This document shows positions 21,367 to 31,829 of a stretch of 64,000 bases of DNA, one piece after another. Location: NCBI RefSeq assembly GCF_901709675.1, contig NC_051092.1, positions 16,683,128 to 16,747,127 of the forward strand. The letters are read 5' to 3'. The position numbers and the translations under genes are program-made. Numbering within the stretch: position 1 is the stretch's first letter; the number at the start of each line of letters is the position of its first letter. The notes under the pieces were generated by a model, which was given only the letters and a program-made list of their open reading frames with translations, ran no database searches and was not told the DNA's origin. The stretch is from Syngnathus acus (Eukaryota > Chordata > Actinopteri > Syngnathiformes > Syngnathidae).

Positions 21367-21968
21367 CAGGGGTGGGCAAACCTTTTGACTTGCGGGCCGA
21401 ATTGGGTTCTAAATTTTGACCGGGGGGCCGAACCAGGAGCAGATGGATGTAGTGTTTGTGTGAAGTAATATAAATGACATGTAAAGGTCATTGCATAAAA
21501 GGTTTTTACTTTTAGTAGATACTAAAGCATGGATATTAAAAAAAAAGCTTCTTGAAAACAAATGCATTTATTAACAGCATTAAAAAAATATATATATATC
21601 AGTGATTCTTATTAAATACGACACTGTTATGATGAATAACATTTTCCATCACTTCAGCGCCTGCAGGTCAGATTTATGAAATATGTTTATCTAATGAGGC
21701 GAAATCACATCCAACGGCAAACATTCTGACCAAATACATCATCTTGAAGAATCAGTGAAAGAATACATCTAAATAAAGTAATAAAGAAATCAATAGTATT
21801 GTTGGTTCCCCTTTTTTGCTAGTGCATCATAGTCTGGAGTAAAATTTGTTGTGGTAATTCAAGATTCAAGAGATTCAAGATTCAAGAGTTTTTTATTCGC
21901 CATGTTTGAGCGTGCCAAACAAGGAATTTGACTTCGGTAAAAACACCCTCTGTTCAACATTTAGGTGA

Positions 21969-22756
21969 CTAACAACACTCAGGACATGTGAAAAATGGCA
22001 AAAACAGTGTAGACAAATTCAAAAAAGGTGTGAAGAGCAGGATGTTATTGCACAGTAATGACTCTGAGACTAAGAGTGGTGTGAGTTCATCAGAGCAACA
22101 GCCTGGGGGAAGAAGCTGTCTCTGTCTGCTGGTTTTGGCGTACCGAGCTCTATAACGCCGTCCGGAGGGGAGTAGTTCAAACAGACTGCAACCTGGGTGA
22201 GAAGGGTCTGTAGAGATGTTCGTTGCACGTTTCCTGGTCCTGGACAGGTACAAGTCTTGGATAGATGGGAGGTTGATTCCAATGATCTTTTCTGCAGTCC
22301 TGATTGTCCGTTGCAGTCTGTGCTTGTCTTGTTTGGAGGCTGATCCAAACCAGACAGTGATGGAGGTGCAGAGGACAGACTGGATGATGGCAGTGTAGAA
22401 GGTCTTCAGAAGCTCTCGCGGCAGGTTGAACTTCTTGAGCTGTCTCAGGAAGTACAGCCTCTGCTGGGCCTTCTTCCGGACAGAGTCTATGTGGCCGGTC
22501 CATTTCAGGTCCCGAGAGATTGTGGTTCCCAGGAACTTGAAGGTGTCTGTGGAGAGAATAGTATTACTGCGGATAGTGAGGGGTAAAAGTGGTGAAGGGT
22601 CTCGCCTGAAGTCCACTGTCATCTCCACGGTCTTGAGCGGGTTCAGCTCCAGGTGGTTTTGGCTGCACCAGTGGACCAGCCGCTCCACCTCTTGTCTGTA
22701 CGCAGTCTCATCACCGTCCTGGATCAGTCCGATGAGAGTGGTGTCGTCTGCATACT
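21969..22756 (-). pseudogene. L2 ORF2 C-terminal part
   Basis: Resumes after the insertion with the YADDTTL catalytic box region, WCSQNHLELNPLKTVEMTVD, FKFLGTTIS, KKAQQRLYFLRQLKKF and RTAEKIIGINLPS. Near 22130 a one-base shift moves the conserved end FFPQAVALMNSHHS into another frame, so the natural stop is at about 22070 in that frame. One frameshift and one insertion are the only visible lesions. Confidence 0.88.
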
Positions 22757-23122
22757 GTCACGGACGGAGTGTAGAAATGGAGCAGGACGACCAAATGCAG
22801 CTTGGACCAGGGTTTATTGCAGCAAACTCAAAAGACAAACCCGGCAAACTGACGTGACTTAAACACAAAACCAAGAGGACTGACCGCCAAAGACGTGAAA
22901 CAAAAGACAGGAACCAAACAACCTCGTGGCAGTGACACATGCATTGTCCACACATCTCATGCATCGAGTGGCACACAAACAGAACTTAAATACAACACAG
23001 TTAACAAGAGGCAGGTGTGTATGATCACACTGATCATGGACACACAGGAGGGGAGGGGCGAGCACACAGACACAGAAACGACGACAACCTATACACAGCA
23101 AAACTGGGGACGAGGCATGACA
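22757..23122. mobile_element. 366-bp insertion in L2 with 6-bp duplication
   Basis: Flanked by CATACT at 22751-22756 and 23123-23128. Ends GTCACGGACGGAGTG and GAGGCATGACA have short imperfect inverted similarity (TGTCAC/TGTCAT). No ORF. Excision at the duplication restores the L2 reading frame through YADDT. Superfamily not assigned. Confidence 0.8.
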
Positions 23123-25406
23123 CATACTTCAGGAGCTTCACAGGAGAGTCACCTGAGGAGAAATCATTGGTGTAGAGAGAGAAGAGCAGTGGGGAGAGGA
23201 CGCACCCCTGAGGGGCTCCAGTATTGGTGGTCCGGGTGTCAGATGTGATGCCCCCCAGCCTCACACGCTGTCTCCTGTTGGTCAGGAAGCTGGTGATCCA
23301 CTGACAGGTGGAGGCAGGCACCGCAAGCTGGATGAGCTTCTGTTGGAGGATGTCAGGAGCGATGGTGTTGAACGCCGAGCTGAAGTCCACGAACAGGATC
23401 CTGGCGTACGTTCCTGGTGTGTCCAGGTGGTGCAGGATGTAGTGCAGTCCCATGTTGACCGCATCATCCACTGACCTGTTTGTCCGGTAGGCAAACTGGA
23501 GGGGGTCAAGCAGGGGGCCCGTGACATCCTTCAGGTGGTTCAGCACTAACCTCTCGAAAGATTTCATGACCACAGATGTCAGTGCGACAGGTCTGTAGTC
23601 ATTCAAACCTGTGATGGCGGGCTTCTTGGCCACTGGAACGATGGTGGAGCTCTTGAAGCACGAGGGCACCTCACACAGCTCCAGAGAACGGTTGAAGATC
23701 CGTGCAAAGGTGAGCGCCAGCTGCTCAGCGCAGACTTTCAAGCAGGAAGGTGACGCGCCGTCTGGGCCCGGTGCCTTCCTGGTCTTTTGTCTCCGGAACA
23801 TCTGGCGCACTTCCTCCTCGCGGATCTGGAGTGCGGGCGCGGCCTCTGCAAGAGAGAGAGTGGGTGACAACGATGATAGAGGTGTGGACAGAGTAGTTGT
23901 GGGGAGAGGTGAGTATGTAGATTGTGCTGCAGGAAGTCCCGTTGTGTGGGAGGACCGATCAAACCTACAGTAGAACCTGTTTAGCTGGTTAGCAAGCCTT
24001 GGGCTCTCCACAGGACGGGGGGTTCGTTTCTTGTACCCCGTGATGCTCTGCAGACCTTTCCACACTGTTGAGGGATCAGGATTGGCAGAGAGGTGTCTCT
24101 TCAGGTTCTCCCCGTAACACCTCCTGGCTTTCCTGACCTCTCGGTTCAGTGTGTTTCTGGTCTGCTTGAACAGGTCGCGGTCGCCGCTCCTGTAGGCCTC
24201 CTCCTTGACTTTGCGCAGCCTCCTGAGGTTCGGTGTAAACCAAGGTTTGTCGTTGTTGTACGTGCAGAAGGTCTTAGTCTGCACACACAGATCCTCACAA
24301 AAACTGATGTATGATGTGACAGTGTCAGTGAGTTCATGCAAGTCTGAAGTTGCAGCCTCGAAAACTCCCCAATCGGTGCAGGCTTGGAGGTCCTGCCTTG
24401 ACTCCACTGTCCACTTCCTCACAGTCCTCACCACAGGCTTAGAAGTTTTTAGTTTCTGCCTGTAGGCCGGGATCAGATGAACTAGACAGTGGTCCGAGAG
24501 TCCTAAAGCTGCACGAGCCGCAGAGTGGTATGCATCCTTGATCACGGTGTAGCAGTGGTCCAGAGTCTGTGCCCCTCTGGTGGGACACGTTACGTGCTGT
24601 CTGTATCTGGGGAGTTCGTGTGCGAGGTTCGCCCTGTTAAGATCACCCAGAACAATGATTAGTGAATTTGGTAGAAGTTTCTCCATGTCTGGTACCTGGT
24701 CAGCCAGCATCTGCGTGGCTTCACTCGCACGGGTGTGTGGTGGAATGTAAACAGCCGCCATGACGATTGAGGAGAACTCCCGTGGTGAATAGAACGGCCG
24801 GCAGTTTATGAAAAGTGTTTCTAGGAGAGGGCTGCAAAACTCTTTCAACACCGTGACATCAGTACACCAACGTTCATTAATGTAGAAACAGAGACCACCT
24901 CCCTTCGATTTTCCGGAGAGCTCCGCGCTGCGATCTGCACGAGTTAGCCTATACCCCGCTAATTTCACGGCGTGGTGGGGGGTTCGTTCGCTGAGCCACG
25001 TTTCCACAAAGCACAGCGCGGCGGATCTGCTGAAGTCCGTGTTCCTTGAAGTGAGGAGCAGCAGTTCGTCCATCTTGTTCGCCAGGGAGCGGACATTCGC
25101 CAGATGAATTGACGGTAGGGCAGAACGGAACCCTCTCTCCCTCTGCTTTACGAGTGCTCCGGCACGTTTTCCGCGCCGCCGTCGCGCTAGCTTGTATAGC
25201 ACCGCCGCTCCGGCTCGAATCTCCGACAAACAGTCTGAATCAGAGAGAACAGGAGAGAAAATACCAGAAGAAGACTGTCCGATGTTTAACAGCGCTTCTC
25301 TGGTAAAAGTGATCCGGGATGGACAGCAGAGGACACAGAAAACACACAAAATAAGACAAAGAAACAGAGAGCGACTCACCGTGGCTGCCATCCGCGGCGC
25401 CATCAT
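23034..25406 (-). CDS. L2 ORF2 protein: endonuclease and reverse transcriptase (main part)
   Basis: A hydrophobic N-terminal stretch ([18 protein letters not shown], residues about 12-29) precedes the apurinic endonuclease domain (residues about 100-300), with [50 protein letters not shown] and [11 protein letters not shown]. The linker is followed by reverse transcriptase blocks [49 protein letters not shown] and [21 protein letters not shown]. The frame then runs into the 366-bp insertion just before the YADD box, and the last 50 or so codons are insertion sequence. All catalytic blocks look intact. Confidence 0.92.
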   Translation of the reverse strand: MMAPRMAATVSRSLFLCLILCVFCVLCCPSRITFTREALLNIGQSSSGIFSPVLSDSDCLSEIRAGAAVLYKLARRRRGKRAGALVKQRERGFRSALPSIHLANVRSLANKMDELLLLTSRNTDFSRSAALCFVETWLSERTPHHAVKLAGYRLTRADRSAELSGKSKGGGLCFYINERWCTDVTVLKEFCSPLLETLFINCRPFYSPREFSSIVMAAVYIPPHTRASEATQMLADQVPDMEKLLPNSLIIVLGDLNRANLAHELPRYRQHVTCPTRGAQTLDHCYTVIKDAYHSAARAALGLSDHCLVHLIPAYRQKLKTSKPVVRTVRKWTVESRQDLQACTDWGVFEAATSDLHELTDTVTSYISFCEDLCVQTKTFCTYNNDKPWFTPNLRRLRKVKEEAYRSGDRDLFKQTRNTLNREVRKARRCYGENLKRHLSANPDPSTVWKGLQSITGYKKRTPRPVESPRLANQLNRFYCRFDRSSHTTGLPAAQSTYSPLPTTTLSTPLSSLSPTLSLAEAAPALQIREEEVRQMFRRQKTRKAPGPDGASPSCLKVCAEQLALTFARIFNRSLELCEVPSCFKSSTIVPVAKKPAITGLNDYRPVALTSVVMKSFERLVLNHLKDVTGPLLDPLQFAYRTNRSVDDAVNMGLHYILHHLDTPGTYARILFVDFSSAFNTIAPDILQQKLIQLAVPASTCQWITSFLTNRRQRVRLGGITSDTRTTNTGAPQGCVLSPLLFSLYTNDFSSGDSPVKLLKYVSCLVPSFAVYRLSSFLCLCARPSPPVCP

Positions 25407-26138
25407 ATGACGATTCTTAGGATAGAGCCGATGTGTCGGTCCGTTAACCTAGATCTGTGACGGGCTTTGTTGACGTTCATGTGGCTGAACGTCTTCTCAC
25501 ACACGTAGGTCGAGCCAAATTGTCCACTCTTTTTTAACTTTCGGCACTCAGTGTCCACCTTTCTTTTCTTCAGGCCACTCATTTTAATGGAAGGATTCCA
25601 GGGGAAGGTTTGTGGGTGGCATTAGCGTAAAACTGTATCTGAAAACTCAGCGCGCGAATTACGAGAATATTGACGTCACAGCCTACACTCGAAATTCGGC
25701 ACTGATAGATGAAATTACTACGTACTACTGAGTACGCACACGCACTTGTGAGTGTGCACCGAGCTTTCTGACACGGCTCCCGGGAGTAAATGCGCGGGCG
25801 GGCGCTTCCCCATCTACTGGGGAAACATAGTAATTGCAGGGAAAATGACCCCAAAAGAAATTAATAATACAATTTATTTAGGTTTGGCGGGCCGGATTAA
25901 ACGGCCCCGTGGGCCGGATGTGGCCCGCGGGCCGTAGTTTGCCCATATCTGCACGAGCCCGACACCAAAGCTAACAAGGTAATCAATGCATTACGCATTG
26001 TTGGATTTTGTCCACAATTTAGCGCGCTATCTGCGCCTCACAGCAAAAGCCATTGCCAATCACCTGTTATCCAATTTACCGTAAATTTCGGACTATAAGC
26101 CGCGACTTTTTTCTCAAATTTTGAACCCTGCGGTTTAT

Positions 26139-27481
26139 AGTCCGGTGCGGTTTATATATGATTTTTTCCGTGATTTTTGTGATGACTTGATCACTTTTAT
26201 ACACTCGTAAAAAGGCTGTGGACCGCTGTTGTGCGGCACCGCTTTGCTGGGCGGAGGGATGTATGACACGGTCACTGGGGAGAAAAGTGGTGTGTTGATC
26301 GCATGTCCATCCGCCAGGCAAATAGTGCCGTAAAATTTACACAAAGATGAGACAGAACGAGATCAAGACGGACAATACTGAAAGGAAGCTTTTATACACA
26401 AACCGTCATTATGGGGGGCTTATATATGATTTTTTCCGTGATTTTTGTGACGACTTGATCACTTTTATACACTCGTAAAAAGGCTGTGGACTGCTGTTGT
26501 GCAGCACCGCTTTGCTGGGCGGAGGGATATGACATGGTCACTGGGGAGAAAAGTGGTGTGTTGATCGCATGTCCATCCGCCAGGCAAATAGTGCCGTAAA
26601 ATTTACACAAAGATGAGACAGAACGAGATCAAGACGGACATTACTGAAAGGAAGCTTTTATACACAAACCATCATTATGGGGGGCTTATATATGATTATT
26701 TCCGTGATTTTTGTGATGACTTGATCACTTTTATACACTCGTAAAAAGGCTGTGGACCGCTGTTGTGCGGCACCGCTTTGCTGGGCGGAGGGATATATGA
26801 CATGGTCACTGGGGAGAAAAGTGGTGTGTTGATCGCATGTCCATCCGCCAGGCAAATAGTGCCGTAGAGTTTACACAAAGATGAGACAGAACGAGATCAA
26901 GACGGACAATACTGAAAGGAAGCTTTTATACACAAACCGTCATTATGGGGGGCTTATATATGATTTTTTCCGTGATTTTTGGGATGACTTGATCACTTTT
27001 ATACACTCGTAAAAAGGCTGTGGACTGCTGTTGTGCAGCACCGCTTTGCTGGGCGGAGGGATATGACATGGTCACTGGGGAGAAAAGTGGTGTGTTGATC
27101 GCATGTCCATCCGCCAGGCAAATAGTGCCGTAAAATTTACACAAAGATGAGACAGAACGAGATCAAGACGGACATTACTGAAAGGAAGCTTTTATACACA
27201 AACCATCATTATGGGGGGCTTATATATGATTATTTCCGTGATTTTTGTGATGACTTGATCACTTTTATACACTCGTAAAAAGGCTGTGGACCGCTGTTGT
27301 GCGGCACCGCTTTGCTGGGCGGAGGGATATATGACATGGTCACTGGGGAGAAAAGTGGTGTGTTGATCGCATGTCCATCCGCCAGGCAAATAGTGCCGTA
27401 AAATTTACACAAAGATGAGACAGAACGAGATCAAGACGGACAATACTGAAAGGAAGCTTTTATACACAAACCGTCATTATG
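26139..27481 (+). repeat. 266/268-bp tandem array, higher-order dimers
   Basis: Five units with the junction CATTATGGGGGG at 26407, 26673, 26941, 27207 and 27475, giving spacings of 266, 268, 266 and 268 bp. Units 2 and 4 share variants (CTGCTGTTGTGCAGCAC, GGGATATGACATGG, CATTACTG), and units 3 and 5 share others (CCGCTGTTGTGCGGCAC, GGATATATGACATGG, CAATACTG), so the array grew as a 534-bp dimer. Each unit ends with the ATGGGGG of the transposase start. Minus-strand ORFs in it repeat with the unit and are taken as shadows. Confidence 0.93.
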
Positions 27482-27607
27482 GGGGACAAAAGAAATGCAT
27501 ATGATGCCGCTTTTAAGCTAAAGGCAGTCGATGTTGATGACAGTGTTTCATCACCCTTTTCTTTATTTCGTGGTCCCGTCTACTCTGGAGCTATACGTGT
27601 CGCTCGC
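27479..27607 (+). pseudogene. pogo-like transposase N-terminus, deleted
   Basis: From ATG at 27479 encodes MGDKRNAYDAAFKLKAVD, the start of the Brinker/CENP-B-type helix-turn-helix of pogo/Tigger (POGK-like) transposases. After about 18 residues homology stops (VDDSVSSPF) and the frame ends at 27607. Catalytic domain missing. It shows that the CGGACTATAAG element families are pogo-related. Confidence 0.75.
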
Positions 27608-29448
27608 TAGTTTAATGTAATTTAGCGCTTCGTGCATGAATAAAATTAGCATGAACAGACCCTCATCATGGAAAATGCTAGAAGAAATGCATAAAACCGA
27701 CGACGAAAGAGATACTGAGAAAGTGTGTGGCAAAGGATAACTAACGCTATTCCAATCGTGAGACTTCGATGGTTTCAATGCACAGGAGGAAGATGAAGAC
27801 GATGAAGCTCTTTTTTTTTTACTTTTACTTGTATGCTTTTTTAATCAGCCTTGTTAGTGCTGTGCTACCGTGTTGCTGCTGTGTTACCGCCGCGTCTCAG
27901 TGACTTTTACCGGTATGTTTTATTTAATCAAACCCTATTAGTGCTGTGTTACTTCCATGTTGCTGCGGTATTACTGCCGCGTCACAGGCAGTGTTTGGAA
28001 AGAAATGTTAAGGTATATTAAAACTTTAAAAAAGCTTTCTGTGTCCAGTCTTTCTTTGTTAATAACTCGCGTGCACACTTCCGTGTTGCTGCGGTACTAC
28101 TGCTGCGTCACAGGCAATGTTTAGAAAGACATGTTAAAGTATGTTATTAAAACTTTAAAAAGGCTTTCTGTGTACTGTCTTTCTTTGTAAAAAAACTCGT
28201 GTGCACGTGCGGCTTATAGTCCGGTGCGGCTTATATAAGGAAAAAACTAAAATATCCCCGGATTTTAGCTGGTGCGGCTTATCGTCCGGTGCGGCTTATA
28301 GTCCGGAAATTACGGTCCTCGTTTGATTTCTTCAGATTTAGGAAAATGCTAAGACACTGAAGCAGAAATTAGACTTACACAGGTTGGTTGAGTTCAATCA
28401 CAATTCTTGTTAAGAAAGCCCTGTTTTCAGGAAAGTACAATACAGCGCTGGGCCTTTCGTGCGACCATGCTCAAGAGCAGAAAGTCTCCATTCAGAAAAG
28501 GCAACGTTCAAGGTTCTTTGGTTAGCTTATATTCAGTTGCACATGCCAGTGTGGGCCGAGTTTGATGGGTGATGAGTCTTTGGGGTGGGGCAAGTTCGCA
28601 GGAGACTTTGATTCCATGGGAGTGGGTGCTGGTTCGGTGAGAGCTGGTTCTGTGGGGTTGGGTCCTGATTATGGGCGATTCAATGTGTGTGAGGGCTGTT
28701 GTTTTCCTTTCCGTCTTTCAGCCTTGACGATCATCTTTGGCCGGGTTCTGGAACCTGCTGGTTTTATCTCCAAGTGACCTTCCTGTAAACTTTCTCCTCC
28801 ATTCTTGCACATACACTGTCGCACCTCATCCATTCATCATTCTTTCAATTTTGTCATTTTGTACGGAATTATGTGAGCTTTTGGCTGTGACATCATCAAT
28901 TTATTTATAAGTTTGTACTCACCACTTACCATGGTTTTGTTTGTTTATTTGTTCTTTTGATATTCCATGTACTTGCTTACGTCATCATATTCTTAGTTTA
29001 ATCATGCTTCCAACCATATCTTTTCTTTGCGAGGCAAATATTTCCCTCTGTCCAGAACGTTCAGTAGTAATCGAAAACTGGCGTCTAGCAGTTTGATGAC
29101 TTTGGCAGTGTCCGTGATTTAGAAAATCATCAGGCATGCATTAAACAGTTCCTTAAGGGTCATTAAGCTATTCAGGCAATATATCAAAAAACATTTGTTA
29201 TTTCAAAGTGCTCAGAAATACATATCAGATCATAAAGTTATAAAAACCTTTGTCATTACCCCCTATCAAAAATGTCTAGTTATGTCTTTATTGATTTGAT
29301 GTGTAGGTATAATTATATGCTTAAAATGTTTCTTTTATTGATTTAATATGTGAATATACTTGTCTGCTTAAGTACTTTATTCAATGACGTTTGAGCATAT
29401 GTTTTTGTAGCTAGGCAGGACTTTTTGTATTTCGAACCCATTCCTTCA

Positions 29449-29540
29449 GCATCAACGCACGTACTCGCTTTTTTTCTTTTGAACTAAAGAAAGTTAATGA
29501 CCATGAAAAATAAGTTGTTGGACCAAGTAAGAAGCCAAAC
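29449..29540. repeat. Continuation of the 20.6-21.4 kb tandem repeat
   Basis: After the solo LTR, GCATCAACGCAC continues with CTCGCTTTTTTTC, ACTAAAGAAAGTTAATGACC and GGACCAAGTAAGAAGCCAAAC, as at 20990-21080. This confirms one original repeat split by the hAT and the LTR. Confidence 0.75.
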
Positions 29541-29664
29541 CGTATTACTTTCGTACGGGAGTTGGACTTTTTTTTTTTTTTTTACCTCATTGACTGGGTT
29601 GACATTCCCTTTAGCACAGCACCATGTGAATGATGCATAACGCAACCCTAGTCAACCCCAGTTT

Positions 29665-29792
29665 GATACAGTAGCTTCTATGCGCCTTTTAATCCGGTGC
29701 GCCCTATATATGAAATAATTTCTAAAATAAAAAATTCAATGAAGGTGCGCCTTATAATCCAGTGCGCCTTATAATGCAGAAAGTACTGTAAT
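29665..29792. mobile_element. Small TA-type MITE (GCGCCTTATAATCC family)
   Basis: About 128 bp, with TACAGTAGCTTCTATGCGCC at the left and the complement-like GCGCCTTATAATGCAGAAAG followed by TACTGTA at the right. Internal repeated GTGCGCC(T/C)TATA. Confidence 0.65.
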
Positions 29793-31630
29793 CACTATAA
29801 TATTATTGTTGCAACCTAAAATTTACCAGTGTTTCTACATAATTATGGGCACAAAAATGTCGTTTGTCGTTTTTTGTTTAAAAAAACAAAAAAATATGAA
29901 TATCTAATAAAATAGTATAGATTGTTTTTTCAAGCCTACAAAAAGCCTTGGCATGGACGAGACACAGATAGATCTATGTTGTGCTTCTCGAGCTGTGTAA
30001 GCATTTAGGTGGAAGGTCTGCCTCATTTGCAATCATCCAATGACAAATGATGACATGATAGCCTAAGAGAGAGCTGAAAAATCATTACATTTATAACAGA
30101 AATACGATCGACAATATGTGTGATATTTATGAAATTCTAGCCTCTTTAATCAAGCAACAAATAGAAAATGTCAGTGTAATTCCATAATAAAAGCCGTCTG
30201 CACGTCGACATGAGGTGGAAGTTTCACCTACGTCCAATACTTCCCCCGAACACAGATACCAAAGACATTCTTTGTGAGCTGCGGCCGATAGCTATGAAAT
30301 AAAAGTGCATTCTTTTAATACGCTTGGGAATGAACAACTGAAGAGCTTCAGCAGCTTAGTCATCTTTTAACTATAAACAAGGGAAGTATCAAACATTATG
30401 CTATCTAATAGATCATCAGAATACCATGTTTGTTCTGTCACTATAAGTCATTTGAAGCAACTAAGTTAACGTCTCTGGCGAATGAGGAAGAAGGTGGTGT
30501 TGGCGCGCTCGCCTTTTAACCCCTCTTCCACTATGGCGGCTCATTAGTTTCACTTTGTGATTAGAAGGAATTCGGAAATGACGCATATACAGCCTTAGGC
30601 AATCAATCTGGCATATCATTCATAGCAAGTGGTGCATGCAAGGGATGGGCCAGTCAATGACGTGATGTCACATCTGTTACCAACATGACATTGTGCATTA
30701 AAATAAACTAAGGGGATTCATTTGGCTAAAACAAACAAACATGTGAACACCAGATAATTTTCAAACTTTACAATATTGATTTCTTTACCCATTAAGACCT
30801 CAGTGAGGAAGCTCTGGAGGTACACTTATCAATGTTAAAAGTGAAAATAGATTTGCTGGAGTGCTGACGAGAGTTTGGATTTCCTTAAAAAGTTAAGGGA
30901 TTGGAATGACTCTTCATAGTCAAGCCTTTACGTGTTGCAAGGGAAACAAAATTGTTTTAGTAAAACCTTCTATTTTGACTGCAAAATGTATAAATGTATA
31001 ATTACAGATAACTGACCAATCCAGGGGTGTGCCCTGCCTCTCACCGAAAGTCAGCTAGAATACCAGTTACACTGCAACGCTAAAGTCTCAGTCTACACGT
31101 TACACACAAAACTTGTTTTTTGGAATATGAGAGAACGTAGAAGTACCCTGAGGAGACCCCCATACCGAGATCACACAAGAATACCAGAGCCTAGATTCTA
31201 ACCCCCGTTTTCTGTCAGGAATGTGACGTGGGTGTATTAACCATTCATCCTCTGTGACAATAGTCTTCTGTTACATACAAGGGAAAAGCAAGTGTCCACT
31301 AAAAATAGCTTGGGGTGGTGAATGACTGCCCATCCATCCATCCATCCATCCCTCCATCCATCCCTCCCTAAAATCACTAAATTTACTGACCAAGAACTAA
31401 GGTCCAGAATAGAACACCTCGTAATTTATTCCTGAAGGAGACAAGGGGCCCTCAATGGTCAAATTTGTGAAAAATAATGCTTGTGATACTTTGGAGATAA
31501 CCAGACAACAGCGCTGAACATTGAGAGAGAGCACCCCTCATGAGCCCCTTACTTCCAAAATGTAATTAGTTACAGTTACTAGATACCTTTCTAAAAAATA
31601 ATTGAATCAACTACAAAAGCTCAGTAGGAC
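29793..31630. other. No gene seen; degenerate dispersed repeat at 31020-31300
   Basis: Mostly A/T-rich sequence without ORFs. At 31020-31080 (CCAGGGGTGTGCCCTGCCTC then GAAAGTCAGCTAGAATACC) and 31130-31250 it resembles a decayed copy of a common fish repeat. A short (CATC)n run follows at 31327-31370. Confidence 0.5.
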
Positions 31631-31638
31631 AAATCACG

Positions 31639-31715
31639 CGCTTACAAAAGAAGGCCATTAGAATTATAAACAAATCTGATTACCTTGAACATACTAACAG
31701 GCTATTTCTTAAATC
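31639..31715 (+). pseudogene. LINE reverse transcriptase C-terminal fragment
   Basis: Encodes LQKKAIRIINKSDYLEHTNR, the conserved block after the reverse transcriptase domain in CR1/L2-group LINEs. Only about 25 codons. Confidence 0.6.
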
Positions 31716-31829
31716 ACCCGCAAACGCACCACGGCCATCAGAGCGTCACTGTTATCAAAAGCACACAGCAGCAAACTGAATATGTGCTGATGCACCACAA
31801 TCAGACCGTCACAACATGAAATCGCAATT

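Larger units (their letters stand above)
21858..25406 (-). mobile_element. L2-like LINE, nearly full-length ORF2
   Basis: Minus-strand non-LTR retrotransposon ending in a TTCAAGATTCAAGAG tail. ORF2 is open for 790 codons from 25406, interrupted only by a 366-bp insertion at 22757-23122, and resumes to 21969. Retrotransposes by target-primed reverse transcription. Much less decayed than the other LINEs here. Confidence 0.93.
21790..25582 (-). pseudogene. Internally deleted hAT transposase, cut by L2
   Basis: From the ATG at 25582 the minus strand encodes MSGLKKRKVDTECRKLKKSG joined directly to QFGSTYVCEKTFSHMN and RSRLTDRHIGSILRI. The first block is the N-terminus and the second is the extreme C-terminal dimerisation region of hAT transposases, so some 500 residues are missing at the junction. 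The L2 then interrupts the C-terminus; beyond it the frame resumes as TTNFTPDYDALAKKG and stops at 21790. This is an internally deleted, non-autonomous derivative that kept both ends of the protein. Confidence 0.85.
21367..25951. mobile_element. hAT element split by an L2 LINE
   Basis: Termini CAGGGGTGGGCAAACCTTTT and (complement) GTAGTTTGCCCATATCTG. Flanking duplication CACTAGCC (21359-21366) and CACGAGCC (25952-25959), one mismatch in 8 bp. Own sequence is 21367-21857 and about 25407-25951. It carries a minus-strand transposase gene with a very large internal deletion. Confidence 0.85.
26079..28315 (+). mobile_element. pogo-like element with tandemly amplified 5' region
   Basis: Termini CCGTAAATTTCGGACTATAAG and (complement) CTTATAGTCCGGAAATTACGG. 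A TA precedes the left end and the right TA has mutated. The other LTR copies give the empty site. It contains a five-unit array (26139-27481), a transposase start codon with N-terminal homology (27479), then a large deletion and a second internal repeat (27900-28200) with GTGTTGCTGCGG and ACTGCCGCGTCACAGGCA units. Confidence 0.85.
25999..29448. repeat. Solo LTR, about 1.21 kb, split by a pogo-like element
   Basis: Starts TGTTGGATTTTGTCC and ends CCCATTCCTTCA (TG...CA), with the 4-bp duplication GCAT at 25995-25998 and 29449-29452. No internal retroviral genes flank it, so it is a solo LTR. LTR sequence is 25999-26078 and 28316-29448. Related copies are at 50046-51358, 53640-54203 and 54788-55727. 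Which ERV or LTR-retrotransposon family it came from is not clear. Confidence 0.82.

Noticed and set aside
26135-27412. Repeated minus-strand ORFs of 60-72 codons (MCKFYGTICLADGHAINTPL type)
   Set aside because: They repeat with the 266/268-bp array and lie opposite the pogo-like transposase 5' region; there is no independent sign of coding.
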